DNA from: Algoriphagus winogradskyi
GTDB lineage: Bacteria; Bacteroidota; Bacteroidia; Cytophagales; Cyclobacteriaceae
Reading direction: 5' to 3'
Length of the DNA: 64,000 bases
Assembly: GCF_900182815.1 (NCBI RefSeq)
Contig: NZ_FXUA01000002.1
Span: 806,001-870,000 of the forward strand
Below the pieces are notes generated by a model, which ran no database searches, was not told where the DNA came from, and saw only the letters and a program-made list of their open reading frames with translations. Numbering within the stretch: position 1 is the first letter of the stretch; each line of letters opens with the position of its first letter. Both the position numbers and the translations under genes were made by a program. Of the stretch, positions 44,301 to 52,159 are shown in pieces.

Positions 44301-44645
44301 AGCTCTGTTTCCGACGATGACTTCTGTGGTAGAATAGCCTATAAATGAGAAAGTAAGTATACTGTTTTCATCTTCAACCTCTACAGAATATTTTCCATCT
44401 GAATTAGTTACCGTTCCTGAAGACGAACCTTTTACAATAACTGAAACTCCAGGAAGAGGCATGCCTGTTTCATCAAATACAATACCCGTGACTATTATAG
44501 AAGTGGGAGTTTCTGAGTATAATTCAATGCTATTTAAGGCAGTTCCTGTAGGTGTTTCGAGTGAGGTATACATCTCATGTGCATGAGTTATACCTCCGGT
44601 ATGCAAAAATATCGCAATACCGAATATCAGGTAATTTTTTTTCAT
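41382..44645 (-). CDS. SusC/RagA TonB-linked outer-membrane protein
   Basis: This 1087-residue SusC-family importer lacks the STN domain of the other copy. After the signal peptide come a carboxypeptidase-D-like domain (about 50-125; TGIVFDETGMPLPGVSVIVK), the TonB-box region (LEEVVVTALGIKKESKKLGY), a plug (NVMESLEGKVAGLNI, IRLRGQSAF) and a long barrel ending RNFNLSLNVKF. Without STN it is not expected to signal through FecR; no sigma factor is adjacent. A long hairpin lies 48-98 nt upstream, and susD follows directly. Confidence 0.92.
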   Translation of the reverse strand: MKKNYLIFGIAIFLHTGGITHAHEMYTSLETPTGTALNSIELYSETPTSIIVTGIVFDETGMPLPGVSVIVKGSSSGTVTNSDGKYSVEVEDENSILTFSFIGYSTTEVIVGNRAEINVNLEVDEKSLEEVVVTALGIKKESKKLGYSATSVNTDELVKNRTTNVMESLEGKVAGLNITPPAAGAGSSTQIRLRGQSAFAGANNAPLIVINGLPMDQGARGVNGNGQQRDRGDNLQNINPDDIESMTVLKGATAAAIYGARAANGAIIITTKSGEKGQGIGVDFTTSYTSSTPLNFLDELIQTEYGIGTGGVRPKTQGEAQSYGQFGFGERLDGAPTINFDGQMRPYSANPYQLYDFLQTGSNWTNTIGISGGTSKGSFRVSFSNVDATGIQPMNEYVKRIFNVGINHSLSDKLSFQLNINYANEHNLNPPQIGTQGDGAINFFNRMGISTPYEAYRESAVNPETGAEFRTNGFLGTINNPFYPLQGKQYFDEKRSRLLGTATLRYQITDWLYAQGRLNYDDGNAFAEWNRLNGTGSTTLFQGDGTYRGSYNLSQTTTSDINADFLVGGNKQWEKFSVDVSFGGNTWRTKYQNMSQDASNFVVADLYSIANGTIKNQSYGFSESRVNSLYGLAEFGYNGILYLNFTGRNDWFSVLNPQNNSKFYPSISGSFIFSELMTSANWLSYAKLRGSWAEVGSANGVGTYEGLLTYSINQNQFNGQTLAGVNGSFAPNSNLQPFTVTEKEIGLEMRLFNNRLLLDIGAFEKITTDQILDVQLSNASGYTDSKQNTASLKNSGLEFLIEYSPIETSNFRWTSSWNSAYLTTEVLDVGNESGTMLVVSFNDTGNEFLGQLRYTEGLPMNQLYTRTYLRNANGDILVTNQGRLRSTNSTTPGGEDTNGFLPIGSSIPKHTGGWTNTFTYKKLSLGVHIDYKLGGMVMSSTHLNMLRQGHSQLSLQGRREGENGLIFPGVYDNGEPNTTVVTNLQSFYADYRNQQIGDPFIFKSDFVKLRNVSISYNLTEAVSNVPFMKFVKGLSVSAAARNLAILYKDFPGLDPEAVQSSGDFRAGYENSSLPTTRNFNLSLNVKF

Positions 44646-44692
44646 TATTATGGGTTTTGGTTAGTGATAGTGAACTTCTCCCATTGACCAAA

Positions 44693-44743
44693 TAGTTACA
44701 GAAGTATATTTTATTGTATTTAATAAAATAACTTCTGTAACTA
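44693..44743 (-). promoter_or_regulatory. Long near-perfect hairpin in the susC leader
   Basis: The left arm 44693-44715 (starts TAGTTACAGAAGT) pairs with the right arm 44722-44743 (ends ACTTCTGTAACTA) over about 22 bp with one bulged base and a 6-base loop. No T-run follows on the minus strand, so a simple terminator is unlikely. It could be an attenuator, an mRNA-stabilising structure or a large operator. Confidence 0.65.
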
Positions 44744-44833
44744 GGTTTAATAGGTTGAGTTATTCTTATTGATAACAAGTTAAAAATTACTATTTATCGA
44801 TACTTCCAAAAATAACCTCCGTAGGATTTTGAA

Positions 44834-44875
44834 CAAAAAAATAGCTTCATCCACAATAGGTGAATGAAGCTATTT
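44834..44875 (-). terminator. Rho-independent terminator after the FGGY kinase gene
   Basis: AAATAGCTTCATCCAC (44839-44854) and GTGAATGAAGCTATTT (44860-44875) pair with one mismatch around a 5-base loop. On the minus strand the stem is followed by a T-run (A-run 44835-44841 on plus). It separates the AraC-kinase unit from susCD. Confidence 0.8.
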
Positions 44876-45000
44876 AAATATAAATTATAAATACTTTGGG
44901 GGGATAAAAACTAGGTAATACAGTTGATTGGAATTATGAATTCAAAACATAGTTTTTTTATTTAAAGTAAATTATATAGTGCGTTGGAATAATATGCCGG

Positions 45001-46521
45001 CTAAAGTTCACTTTGTAATCTTGCGATATCTGCGAACTCCTCATGTAATTTGGAACTTAAGCGCTCAAAAATTGAAAAATATTTCATGTAAGCCGTATTG
45101 TTTTGGTAGTTTGGTTCAAAAGTAGTGGACATTACTACTGACTTGGCTGCGTCCTCCAAGTCGCTGAAAATTCCTAGGTCTGTAGCGCTAAGTAAAAATG
45201 CACCTTGGGCAATGCTGTCTGGATTTTTGCCTACACTTACAGGCTTGTTGAAAAGATCTGCCAGTATTTGTGTACAAAATGGTATAGAGGCAAAGCTGCC
45301 ATTGGTAGTCAAAGAATTGAAGTTTTTATGGTCTTCTAGGGTTTTTCCTATACTGTAAATCTCATACAAAATACCTTCGAGAGTAGCTCGAATAAAGTGC
45401 TGCCGCTCATGTTTGATGTTAATTCCGAAGTAGGAGCCTCTAGCGTTTGCATTCCAAATCGGAGCTCGCTCACCTAAAAGATAGGGAAGGAAAAGCAACC
45501 CCTCGGAACCAGGCTTTATTGTGGATGCTTCCGTGATCAGTCCTTTCATGGCATATTCTATATCATAGGCTTCCTTGAAATCTCCAAAATGTTTGGTGAA
45601 CCATTCGAAAGCAATACCTCCATTATTAGTAGGTCCACCCGAAACGTAGTATTTGTCAGTCAGCAAGTAGCTAAAAATTCGTTGTTGAGGATCATTTAAA
45701 GGCTTTTTTCCGACAACTCGCACTGCACCGCTATCTTCAATCGTAATGGTTGCTTTCTCTTCTTCCCATATGCCACCTCCCAAAGTTGCGAGGCACCCAT
45801 CGCTCGAACCAATGATGATTTTAACTCCTTTGGGCAACCCGAGTGATTTTTGATATTCACTTCGTAGTCTGTTGAGTGGATGGAAAACAGGGACCAAATC
45901 TGGTAACTGCCCTGCCTTTATCCCAGCAAAATCCAGCGCGTTATTTTCCCATTTTCGCGTGTGGATGTTCAATAAGCCAGTTGCAGATGCTAAGCTATAA
46001 TCAAGCAGATAGTCTTGAGTAAGTTGCTGAATTATGTAGCTTTTGATGGTGATGAATTTGTCGGTTTTTTCGAATCGCTTGGAGTCGTATCGCTTCATCC
46101 AGGCTATTTTTATCATAGGTGACATAGGATGAATAGGAGTTCCTGTGGCTTCGTATATTTTCTGCCCTATGCCGGAATTTTTTAACTCAAGCGCCTCATT
46201 TTTACCTCTATTGTCAGCCCAGGTAATTGCATATCCTATTGGAACTCCATGTCTATCTACCGGCAATACACTATGCATGGAGGCGCTGAAACAGATAGAA
46301 ATCACAGTATGATTTTTAGGGTGAATCTGCTCGCTTAGGAGGTTTTTCAACACATATAGCATGGTGATGAACATCTGGTCCGGGTCCTGCTCGCTGTAGT
46401 CTGGCTCCCGGTGAAAAGTAGGGTAAGAGCCCTTAGATTTAGCAATGACATTGCCTTTCAGATCTATTGCCAGGATCCGAACTGCGTTTGTTCCGATTTC
46501 TATCGTAATAATACATTCCAT
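45001..46521 (-). CDS. FGGY-family carbohydrate kinase, gluconokinase-like
   Basis: This 506-residue cytoplasmic kinase has the FGGY two-domain ASKHA fold: phosphate loop ITIEIGTNAVRILAIDLKG, SICFSASMHSVLPVD with ITWADNR (both typical of FGGY gluconokinases), IIIGSSDGCLATLGGG, and SGGPTNNGGIAFEW with LPYLLGERAPIWNANARG. The usual Asp of the first loop (DxGT) is Glu here, so the acid is kept but longer. It likely phosphorylates gluconate or a related sugar acid; the exact substrate is open. It follows the araC gene by 18 bp and ends at a terminator. Confidence 0.8.
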   Translation of the reverse strand: MECIITIEIGTNAVRILAIDLKGNVIAKSKGSYPTFHREPDYSEQDPDQMFITMLYVLKNLLSEQIHPKNHTVISICFSASMHSVLPVDRHGVPIGYAITWADNRGKNEALELKNSGIGQKIYEATGTPIHPMSPMIKIAWMKRYDSKRFEKTDKFITIKSYIIQQLTQDYLLDYSLASATGLLNIHTRKWENNALDFAGIKAGQLPDLVPVFHPLNRLRSEYQKSLGLPKGVKIIIGSSDGCLATLGGGIWEEEKATITIEDSGAVRVVGKKPLNDPQQRIFSYLLTDKYYVSGGPTNNGGIAFEWFTKHFGDFKEAYDIEYAMKGLITEASTIKPGSEGLLFLPYLLGERAPIWNANARGSYFGINIKHERQHFIRATLEGILYEIYSIGKTLEDHKNFNSLTTNGSFASIPFCTQILADLFNKPVSVGKNPDSIAQGAFLLSATDLGIFSDLEDAAKSVVMSTTFEPNYQNNTAYMKYFSIFERLSSKLHEEFADIARLQSEL

Positions 46522-46539
46522 AGTCGTGGGATAATGTGG

Positions 46540-47430
46540 TTAGTTGGATGTATATCTCTTCCGGTATTCATTGGGTGTATGGCCGGTAAGCTTCTTAAAT
46601 GTGGTAGAAAAATGCTGAGATGAATAAAAGCCCGTCTCCAATGCTATATCTGTAATGTTTATATCCTTCAGTTTCAACAAGCGAATGGCTTCTGAAATTC
46701 GAATATTGATTAAATAGTTTAAGGGAGGGAATCCGGTGTAATTTTTAACCTTTTCTGTAAAGGTAGTCGTGCCTAATCCCATCAAAGTCGCCATCTCCTC
46801 AACGGTCCATTTATGAGAAAGATCTTTTCTCAAACTTTCTTCTAAGTTGGTGAAGGATTTTGGGAAATCACGTCTAGATACTGCCTGTCTAGTGACCTGT
46901 CTGCATAGCAGGATTAGGATAGAATCTAAGATGTAATTCACCCGTGTAAAACTACCTATTTCACTGTTTTCAATCTCTGACTGCATTACCTGAAACATAG
47001 AGGAAAATTCACCTGCTCGCATCACAGGTTTTTGATTTGATTCGAGAATTTTACCAATAATTTGCCATTCACTTTTTTTTATTCTGCTCCATTTTCCTAG
47101 AACCAAATACCCCTCCGAATCAATTTTTTCTACCTTAAGGTAGATCCAATAAAGTGTGCCAATGCCAAAATACCCATGTGCTCCGCCTATTTCTTGACCT
47201 GGTAAAATTAGTGCAGAATCACCTGGGTATAGTGTCTCATTTTTGCCATTAATAATCCAATCAAATTTTCCGTCTACTATATAATAGAGTTGTAAATAGT
47301 TAGCCTTTCTCACCTCAAAGGAATCTAAGGTGACAGAATTATTATTTCTCAATCCAAATTCTACTATATGTGGAAATCGATTGACTTCCGCTAGCGTTTC
47401 ATGTTGATATTTAAATGGACAATGAGGCAT
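46540..47430 (-). CDS. AraC-family transcriptional regulator
   Basis: This 296-residue regulator has an N-terminal cupin-like ligand domain (about 20-100; YYIVDGKFDWIINGKNETLY, PGDSALILPGQEIG) and a C-terminal double-HTH AraC domain (about 195-293; WTVEEMATLMGLGTTTFTEK, ITDIALETGFYSSQHFSTTF, HTPNEYRKRY). It probably responds to the sugar handled by the co-transcribed FGGY kinase and may control the adjacent SusCD or the large cluster upstream. The start gives a normal length. Confidence 0.9.
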   Translation of the reverse strand: MPHCPFKYQHETLAEVNRFPHIVEFGLRNNNSVTLDSFEVRKANYLQLYYIVDGKFDWIINGKNETLYPGDSALILPGQEIGGAHGYFGIGTLYWIYLKVEKIDSEGYLVLGKWSRIKKSEWQIIGKILESNQKPVMRAGEFSSMFQVMQSEIENSEIGSFTRVNYILDSILILLCRQVTRQAVSRRDFPKSFTNLEESLRKDLSHKWTVEEMATLMGLGTTTFTEKVKNYTGFPPLNYLINIRISEAIRLLKLKDINITDIALETGFYSSQHFSTTFKKLTGHTPNEYRKRYTSN

Positions 47431-47829
47431 CTGTTGGCTGCTGATAAGTGCAAAATTAAATCACTTTTTCTAGTGCTATACTATTATTAAATAGACATAT
47501 AAAATGATTCATGTCTTCCTTTTTTTTTTACTTATTCTATTATCTAACAACTAATTCTTATGGTATTCTTGGGTTGATTTGATTGTTTTAAATTTATTTA
47601 TGTTTAAATGTAAATAGTGATAGGTGGACTGATCGGTTTTATTTTATGTTATTCATTCAGTCGCTATTAATTTTTTATAAGTTGATGTTAATGATCGTTG
47701 TGTTGAACTAGGAGATTTTTGAGCTGTATATTTTTAATTTTGATGTCTGTCTTATGTATATATATGCTATTCCATTATAAAGAGATTAAATAATCTTAAG
47801 ATAAGCTAAACTCTAGTTTTTAGGTACTT

Positions 47830-47862
47830 CGGTCACCTGTTTTTGGTCTTCCGGTCAGGTGA
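47830..47862. promoter_or_regulatory. Paired repeat, possible regulator site
   Basis: TCACCTG (47833-47839) and CAGGTGA (47856-47862) are inverted, while CGGTCA also repeats directly at 47830-47835 and 47852-47857, 22 bp apart (two helical turns), as AraC-type half-sites often are. The element is about 400 bp upstream of araC. Tentative. Confidence 0.3.
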
Positions 47863-47946
47863 ACAAAGAACTAATGGATGCTGGAATCATTGCGGATAAT
47901 AATATCTCTTCTATATCTATCATTTTTGCGGTAAAATTACCCTATG

Positions 47947-47969
47947 CAAAACCTGTTGTTTTGAACAGG
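47947..47969 (-). terminator. Terminator after the four-repeat protein gene
   Basis: CCTGTT (47952-47957) and AACAGG (47964-47969) form a 6-bp stem with a 6-base loop. On the minus strand it is followed by TTTTGC. It lies 2 bp beyond the stop of the upstream gene and would end the large minus-strand cluster. Confidence 0.55.
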
Positions 47970-47970
47970 G

Positions 47971-49677
47971 TCAGTGGGTTTTTCCCCAGGCTTTGGCCAT
48001 TTGTGCGGTGAATTTCCCAGGCTCACCGTCAAACTGAATTATATTGCAATCTTGGACATTCCAGCTGCTCATCGTAGCCGAGTTATATCCTGAGATTAAA
48101 TAGCCTGCATTGTCGTAGTAGGTTACCTTGGGGTTTTTCGCCCATTCATTTTTACCTCTTTTCTCTATAAAAATGGTTTTCCCTTCTGTCAAATTGTGAT
48201 CTTCAACGTACTTGAGGGTTACATTTTCCTGATCAAAAAGTGCCCAGCTTGCCACTAGACCTCCACCTATATGGCCTTGCAACCAGTACTTGTGATCAAT
48301 CATTTTAGCATTGGCATATTGAGTAGGGATATATTCATAGAGCCACTGTCTGAATGGTAGATTTGGTATATCTGCGACCTTTTTTGCCCGCCAAGCCTCT
48401 GCCATCTTTTTAGTGAAATCATCAGATTTTCCACCACTGTATTGAATCACAACTACTAGGCCCACCTCAAAGTGTCCCATCGTGGCTTCATCATAACTGG
48501 GTATACTGTATCCCACTCCGCTAATAAAGTTAACATTGGGAATGGACTCCCAGCCTTGGCTTTTAGGTTGTTCTATGAATATAGATTTGCCTTTAAAAAG
48601 TCCGTGAAGTTCTTTCAACTCCATTTGAGAATTGGACATAGAGCCCCAGGTTACCGTCAGTTCATCATTAGGAAAGACGCTTTGATACCAAGCTCCATGA
48701 TAGGTGATAGGATTGTTTGGGTGTTTTGCCTTCACATAGTCCACTAGCCAAAGAGCGAAGTTCAACTCTGATTTGTCAGCCGTTTTTGCGTAGACTTCTT
48801 GCATTTTCTCTACAAAAGGACGCGTGTTAGCTCCGTTAAAATGGATAACTGCCAGTCGTCCTACATCAAATTTGCCCATGGTCGCAGACTTGTAATTAGG
48901 AACATAGTAACCAACGCCCTTGTAATATTGAATGGAAGTATTCTTTACCCAATCAGTTTTATCCTCCTTGGCTATAAAGATGGTTTGGTCCTCATTCAAG
49001 CCTTCACTTACACCTAAATCCATGTGATCCTGAAGCATTTGTCCCCAACTTAATTTGATATCATATTCTGGTATTTCTACATGATACCAACCATGGTGCT
49101 GCAGGAAATCATTTTGAGGAAATTCTGATTGTGTGTAGTCTTTTAACCATCTAGTCATGGATGATTCGTATTCTGGAGTATTTTCAAACAACCAATCTTT
49201 CTGCATCCTTTCCACAAATTTTCTGGCACCTGTACCTCTAAACTGCAGAACTGAAAGCTTGGCCACTTCGAGATCTCCCATGGTAGCTTCAGTATAGCCT
49301 GGGATGAAATAGCCTGCGCCTTCGGTCAATTCCATGGTCGGGATTGTAGTCCAATTGTCATTGATTGGCTCTGAAATGTAAAGCGCTTTTCCTTCGTAGT
49401 GGCCTGTCACTCCTTTCAGATTCAATTGTTCCTGCGGTAAAAACGCCCAACTAATAGTAACATCTACTGCTGGGATCACTGCCTGGTACCAATCTTTGTT
49501 GTCTATTATTTCTACTCCAGGGTATTGAGAAGGAATGTAGTCTCGTAACCAATCAGCCAGAATTAATTTATCTTTCTGTTGAATTTCTGCCTGTGAGTGC
49601 TTGAGCGGGGCAATCACGATCAATGATGTGAGAAGGATAACAAAGAAGTTAGCCTTCATAGTCTGGGTTGATTTCAT
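47971..49677 (-). CDS. Secreted protein of four tandem ~133-residue repeats, unknown
   Basis: I do not recognise this 568-residue protein. After a signal peptide (about 1-31) four copies of one domain fill the chain, at about 35-165, 166-298, 299-432 and 433-568. Each copy starts with a WLxDYxxxxxP helix, then a WYxxxIP strand and a SWxxxxQxxxxL segment. Each ends with GxGYxIPxYxxATMG and a V-I-Q-F strand before an FxxxMxxxW helix; the ATM triplet is present in all four. No catalytic motif stands out, so binding of a glycan or cell-surface partner is possible. It is the last gene of the Sde182/GH140 cluster. Confidence 0.7.
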   Translation of the reverse strand: MKSTQTMKANFFVILLTSLIVIAPLKHSQAEIQQKDKLILADWLRDYIPSQYPGVEIIDNKDWYQAVIPAVDVTISWAFLPQEQLNLKGVTGHYEGKALYISEPINDNWTTIPTMELTEGAGYFIPGYTEATMGDLEVAKLSVLQFRGTGARKFVERMQKDWLFENTPEYESSMTRWLKDYTQSEFPQNDFLQHHGWYHVEIPEYDIKLSWGQMLQDHMDLGVSEGLNEDQTIFIAKEDKTDWVKNTSIQYYKGVGYYVPNYKSATMGKFDVGRLAVIHFNGANTRPFVEKMQEVYAKTADKSELNFALWLVDYVKAKHPNNPITYHGAWYQSVFPNDELTVTWGSMSNSQMELKELHGLFKGKSIFIEQPKSQGWESIPNVNFISGVGYSIPSYDEATMGHFEVGLVVVIQYSGGKSDDFTKKMAEAWRAKKVADIPNLPFRQWLYEYIPTQYANAKMIDHKYWLQGHIGGGLVASWALFDQENVTLKYVEDHNLTEGKTIFIEKRGKNEWAKNPKVTYYDNAGYLISGYNSATMSSWNVQDCNIIQFDGEPGKFTAQMAKAWGKTH

Positions 49678-49775
49678 AGGTTTGTTGGGTTTGTTGTTAA
49701 TATTAAAGGTTATTGGGATGGTTAAAATTTGTATTCATTCATGTTTGATCTATTTCCAAGATGGATTTATGGTCT

Positions 49776-52034
49776 TTAATTGAAAGGAGATTTAATTTTT
49801 GACTCGATAAAACTGCTGATTTCCTTGTGTTCCGTTTTTTCAGTAAAACCAAAAACACATATAGCTTCTGTGCCCGTGTATGCACGCTTGTCCTCATCTC
49901 TTCCAAAACTGAAAATCACCATATTTTCTCCCTGTCTCCATCCTTCATCACCTGCCGTAATTGGTCCTACGTCACGAACACCGGAATAGAATACTTGCTT
50001 GTCCTTTGGGTCGCTGTCTGCTAAGTAGAAAAATGGAGAGGGGAATTTATTTCCAAATTCAGGTTCTAAGTAGCCTAGACCTCCTGATTTGATTTCTCGG
50101 TGTACGCCATCTTTTAACACGTAATAGTCTTTCTCCACAGAAGCTTCTTGCTCTCCCCCAACTGGCCCTTCAAATAAAAATGCATACTTATCATCAGCTC
50201 TGATGATTTTGATTGCTGCATGAGAAGGGAAAAAATGATACTCCAGTTCATAGGAAGGATTGGAGCTTCTCATAATCAGGTGATCACCAGAAAGGCTGTC
50301 TTCAAAAGCTATTTTCTTTCCATTTTTATCCACCCACCAAGAGGTGGAGTTGCTTTTACGCTGTGGATGATTAAAGTTTCCCTCGCCGAAATTTGGCCAG
50401 CCTCGGTATTCATGTTTACCGCCTGCATTGGAGGACTTGTTGTATCCTCGATCGGCATCATTGCCTATCCAGTCGTTTCCTGCCTGATCAAAAGCACTAC
50501 TAAAACCTGTTTTTCCTTCGGTCTCACCATTCTCAAAATACCAAGTGCCACCTGCAGCGGCGATTTTCCAACACATGTTGTCGAAATGGCGAACTTTAGT
50601 CACCAGCACCGTATGTGGGAATGGAGAATAAGGACTACCTGCATCTGGTTCTAGGTTTTCAGAAGTAGGCGAACCTGCCACCTCGATAATCATCCTTCTG
50701 TAGGCGTATAAATTAGGCTCACCATCGTCATAGACTTCCAAGATTACATGAATAGATCTTCCGGAGGCATTCGCAGGAATATGGACAGTAGCTTTGGAAG
50801 AAGTGCTATTCTGAATTTCCACTGACTCTTTATACGTACTTGGCTCAGCATAGAAAGACCATTTGTAGTTCAAAGCATCTCCGTCAGGATCACTCGAGCC
50901 TTCAGCACTCAATGTGATTTTTTCTCCTGAAGAAGCGGACATCCTCAGCACCTTTCGAGATTTATCTTCATTGAGTATGGCTGTGGGATGGTGGTTAGCA
51001 TCTTCATATTTGCTGCTAATACTCCAGTCCATCCGTGCCGCAAAATCATTGTTATATCCTTTGTTCCATTTTTTGATGGCCTCAGCTTTTTCATCTGTAT
51101 TTCCAAACATCAAGTAAGGGTCATATTGTGTTTCTCCGTCTTCCTGAATTTTAGGAACCTCTGACATACTTCGTATCCCAGCTTTTTTGGTGAAACTGAA
51201 ACGACCTCCCCAGCCACCTTGATCAATCTGCTCAGGATCATTGAGTCCATTGGGATAGACATGCATGAATGCAGGTGTGTCTCCTTCCATTGCCCATTGT
51301 GTATCTGGATATACCCGTCCAAGCGGTCCATGTCCTTGGATGTGTTCAGCGGCGTATTCTTTTGGAGGTTGCCAGCCATATACTCCAGTTGCTCGGATAT
51401 AGAAAACATCCGGGAAGTTTTTGGCAATCCAAGCACCAGCATCGTCTTGCCCTAAGACATCATACAATCTGAGCTTTGACAAAAACTTCTTCAATTCTGC
51501 TGGGCTACGGGTTTCTCTTACTTTCCAAATCGCTTGAGCAATGGTATTCATTCCGCCCCATCCCATTACCCAAAGAGGCCGTGGATCATTCTTGTCTGCT
51601 GCTGCTATGATGAGTTCAGATCCTGGGCTGTCCTTTCCTGTACCTACGTCGCTCATACCATAGCCATCTTGTCCCATTACAGCGATGGATTTAAGGTATT
51701 CAGGTGTTGGGAAACCAGCAGCATGGACTGTAAGGTTTGGATAAGCTTCTTCATAAGCATCCAAAATCACATCTAACATAGCTGTGTTGTCCTGCGTTTT
51801 TTTCCAGCATCCTGTAGCTACAATTAATCCTTCAATGTCAAATTCATTTGAAGCGACCAGCTGACGAACTAAAGATTGCTCGTCATCTGGATCAGCTCCT
51901 AGGTCGGTGGTATTGATTATTCTAGGTTTGTATGAATTACTTTCTTTTTCCTGTTGTTCGGCCCTAGTTTTATGGGGAGAATAAAAAAGTAGTGCAACTA
52001 TTGCCACACAGAAAATCAATTGGTTAGGCTTCAT
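49776..52034 (-). CDS. Sde182/DUF1593 nucleoside-hydrolase-like protein with extra C-terminal domain
   Basis: This 752-residue secreted protein has a signal peptide (about 1-25), then a nucleoside-hydrolase-like domain starting RIINTTDLGADPDDEQSLVR; D44, D48, D50 and D51 correspond to the metal/ribose-binding Asp cluster of nucleoside hydrolases. PLWVMGWGGMNTIAQAIWK and AMEGDTPAFMHVYPNGLNDP follow, then an Ig-like domain (SAEGSSDPDGDALNYKWSFY). Unlike its three paralogues it carries about 280 further residues (VRHFDNMCWKIAAAGGTWYF onward) of an unrecognised beta-rich domain. The family was described as cellulose-binding in Saccharophagus; activity is unknown to me. Confidence 0.82.
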   Translation of the reverse strand: MKPNQLIFCVAIVALLFYSPHKTRAEQQEKESNSYKPRIINTTDLGADPDDEQSLVRQLVASNEFDIEGLIVATGCWKKTQDNTAMLDVILDAYEEAYPNLTVHAAGFPTPEYLKSIAVMGQDGYGMSDVGTGKDSPGSELIIAAADKNDPRPLWVMGWGGMNTIAQAIWKVRETRSPAELKKFLSKLRLYDVLGQDDAGAWIAKNFPDVFYIRATGVYGWQPPKEYAAEHIQGHGPLGRVYPDTQWAMEGDTPAFMHVYPNGLNDPEQIDQGGWGGRFSFTKKAGIRSMSEVPKIQEDGETQYDPYLMFGNTDEKAEAIKKWNKGYNNDFAARMDWSISSKYEDANHHPTAILNEDKSRKVLRMSASSGEKITLSAEGSSDPDGDALNYKWSFYAEPSTYKESVEIQNSTSSKATVHIPANASGRSIHVILEVYDDGEPNLYAYRRMIIEVAGSPTSENLEPDAGSPYSPFPHTVLVTKVRHFDNMCWKIAAAGGTWYFENGETEGKTGFSSAFDQAGNDWIGNDADRGYNKSSNAGGKHEYRGWPNFGEGNFNHPQRKSNSTSWWVDKNGKKIAFEDSLSGDHLIMRSSNPSYELEYHFFPSHAAIKIIRADDKYAFLFEGPVGGEQEASVEKDYYVLKDGVHREIKSGGLGYLEPEFGNKFPSPFFYLADSDPKDKQVFYSGVRDVGPITAGDEGWRQGENMVIFSFGRDEDKRAYTGTEAICVFGFTEKTEHKEISSFIESKIKSPFN

Positions 52035-52159
52035 GTAAAATAGGTTTGGGTTAATTGTTAATTGACTTCAGATCGATAGTGGTTTTTTACTGTGTCCAGC
52101 TCTCACTGCTTTTAAATTTCAATAGGTTTAATAGTTAGGCATTTTGATGTGTGACACAT

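Larger units (their letters stand above)
44646..45000. other. Intergenic: susC leader, long hairpin and upstream terminator
   Basis: This 355-bp interval holds the susC leader with AACCAAAACCC near the start codon, the long inverted repeat at 44693-44743 and the terminator of the upstream kinase gene at 44834-44875. The susC promoter must lie between the last two, at about 44744-44833, but no confident boxes were found. Confidence 0.5.
47431..47970. other. Long AT-rich intergenic region upstream of araC
   Basis: This 540-bp interval has no open frame of note. It contains a terminator at 47947-47969 for the upstream cluster and an inverted/direct repeat pair at 47830-47862. The araC promoter should lie within about 150 bp of 47430. 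Confidence 0.5.
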
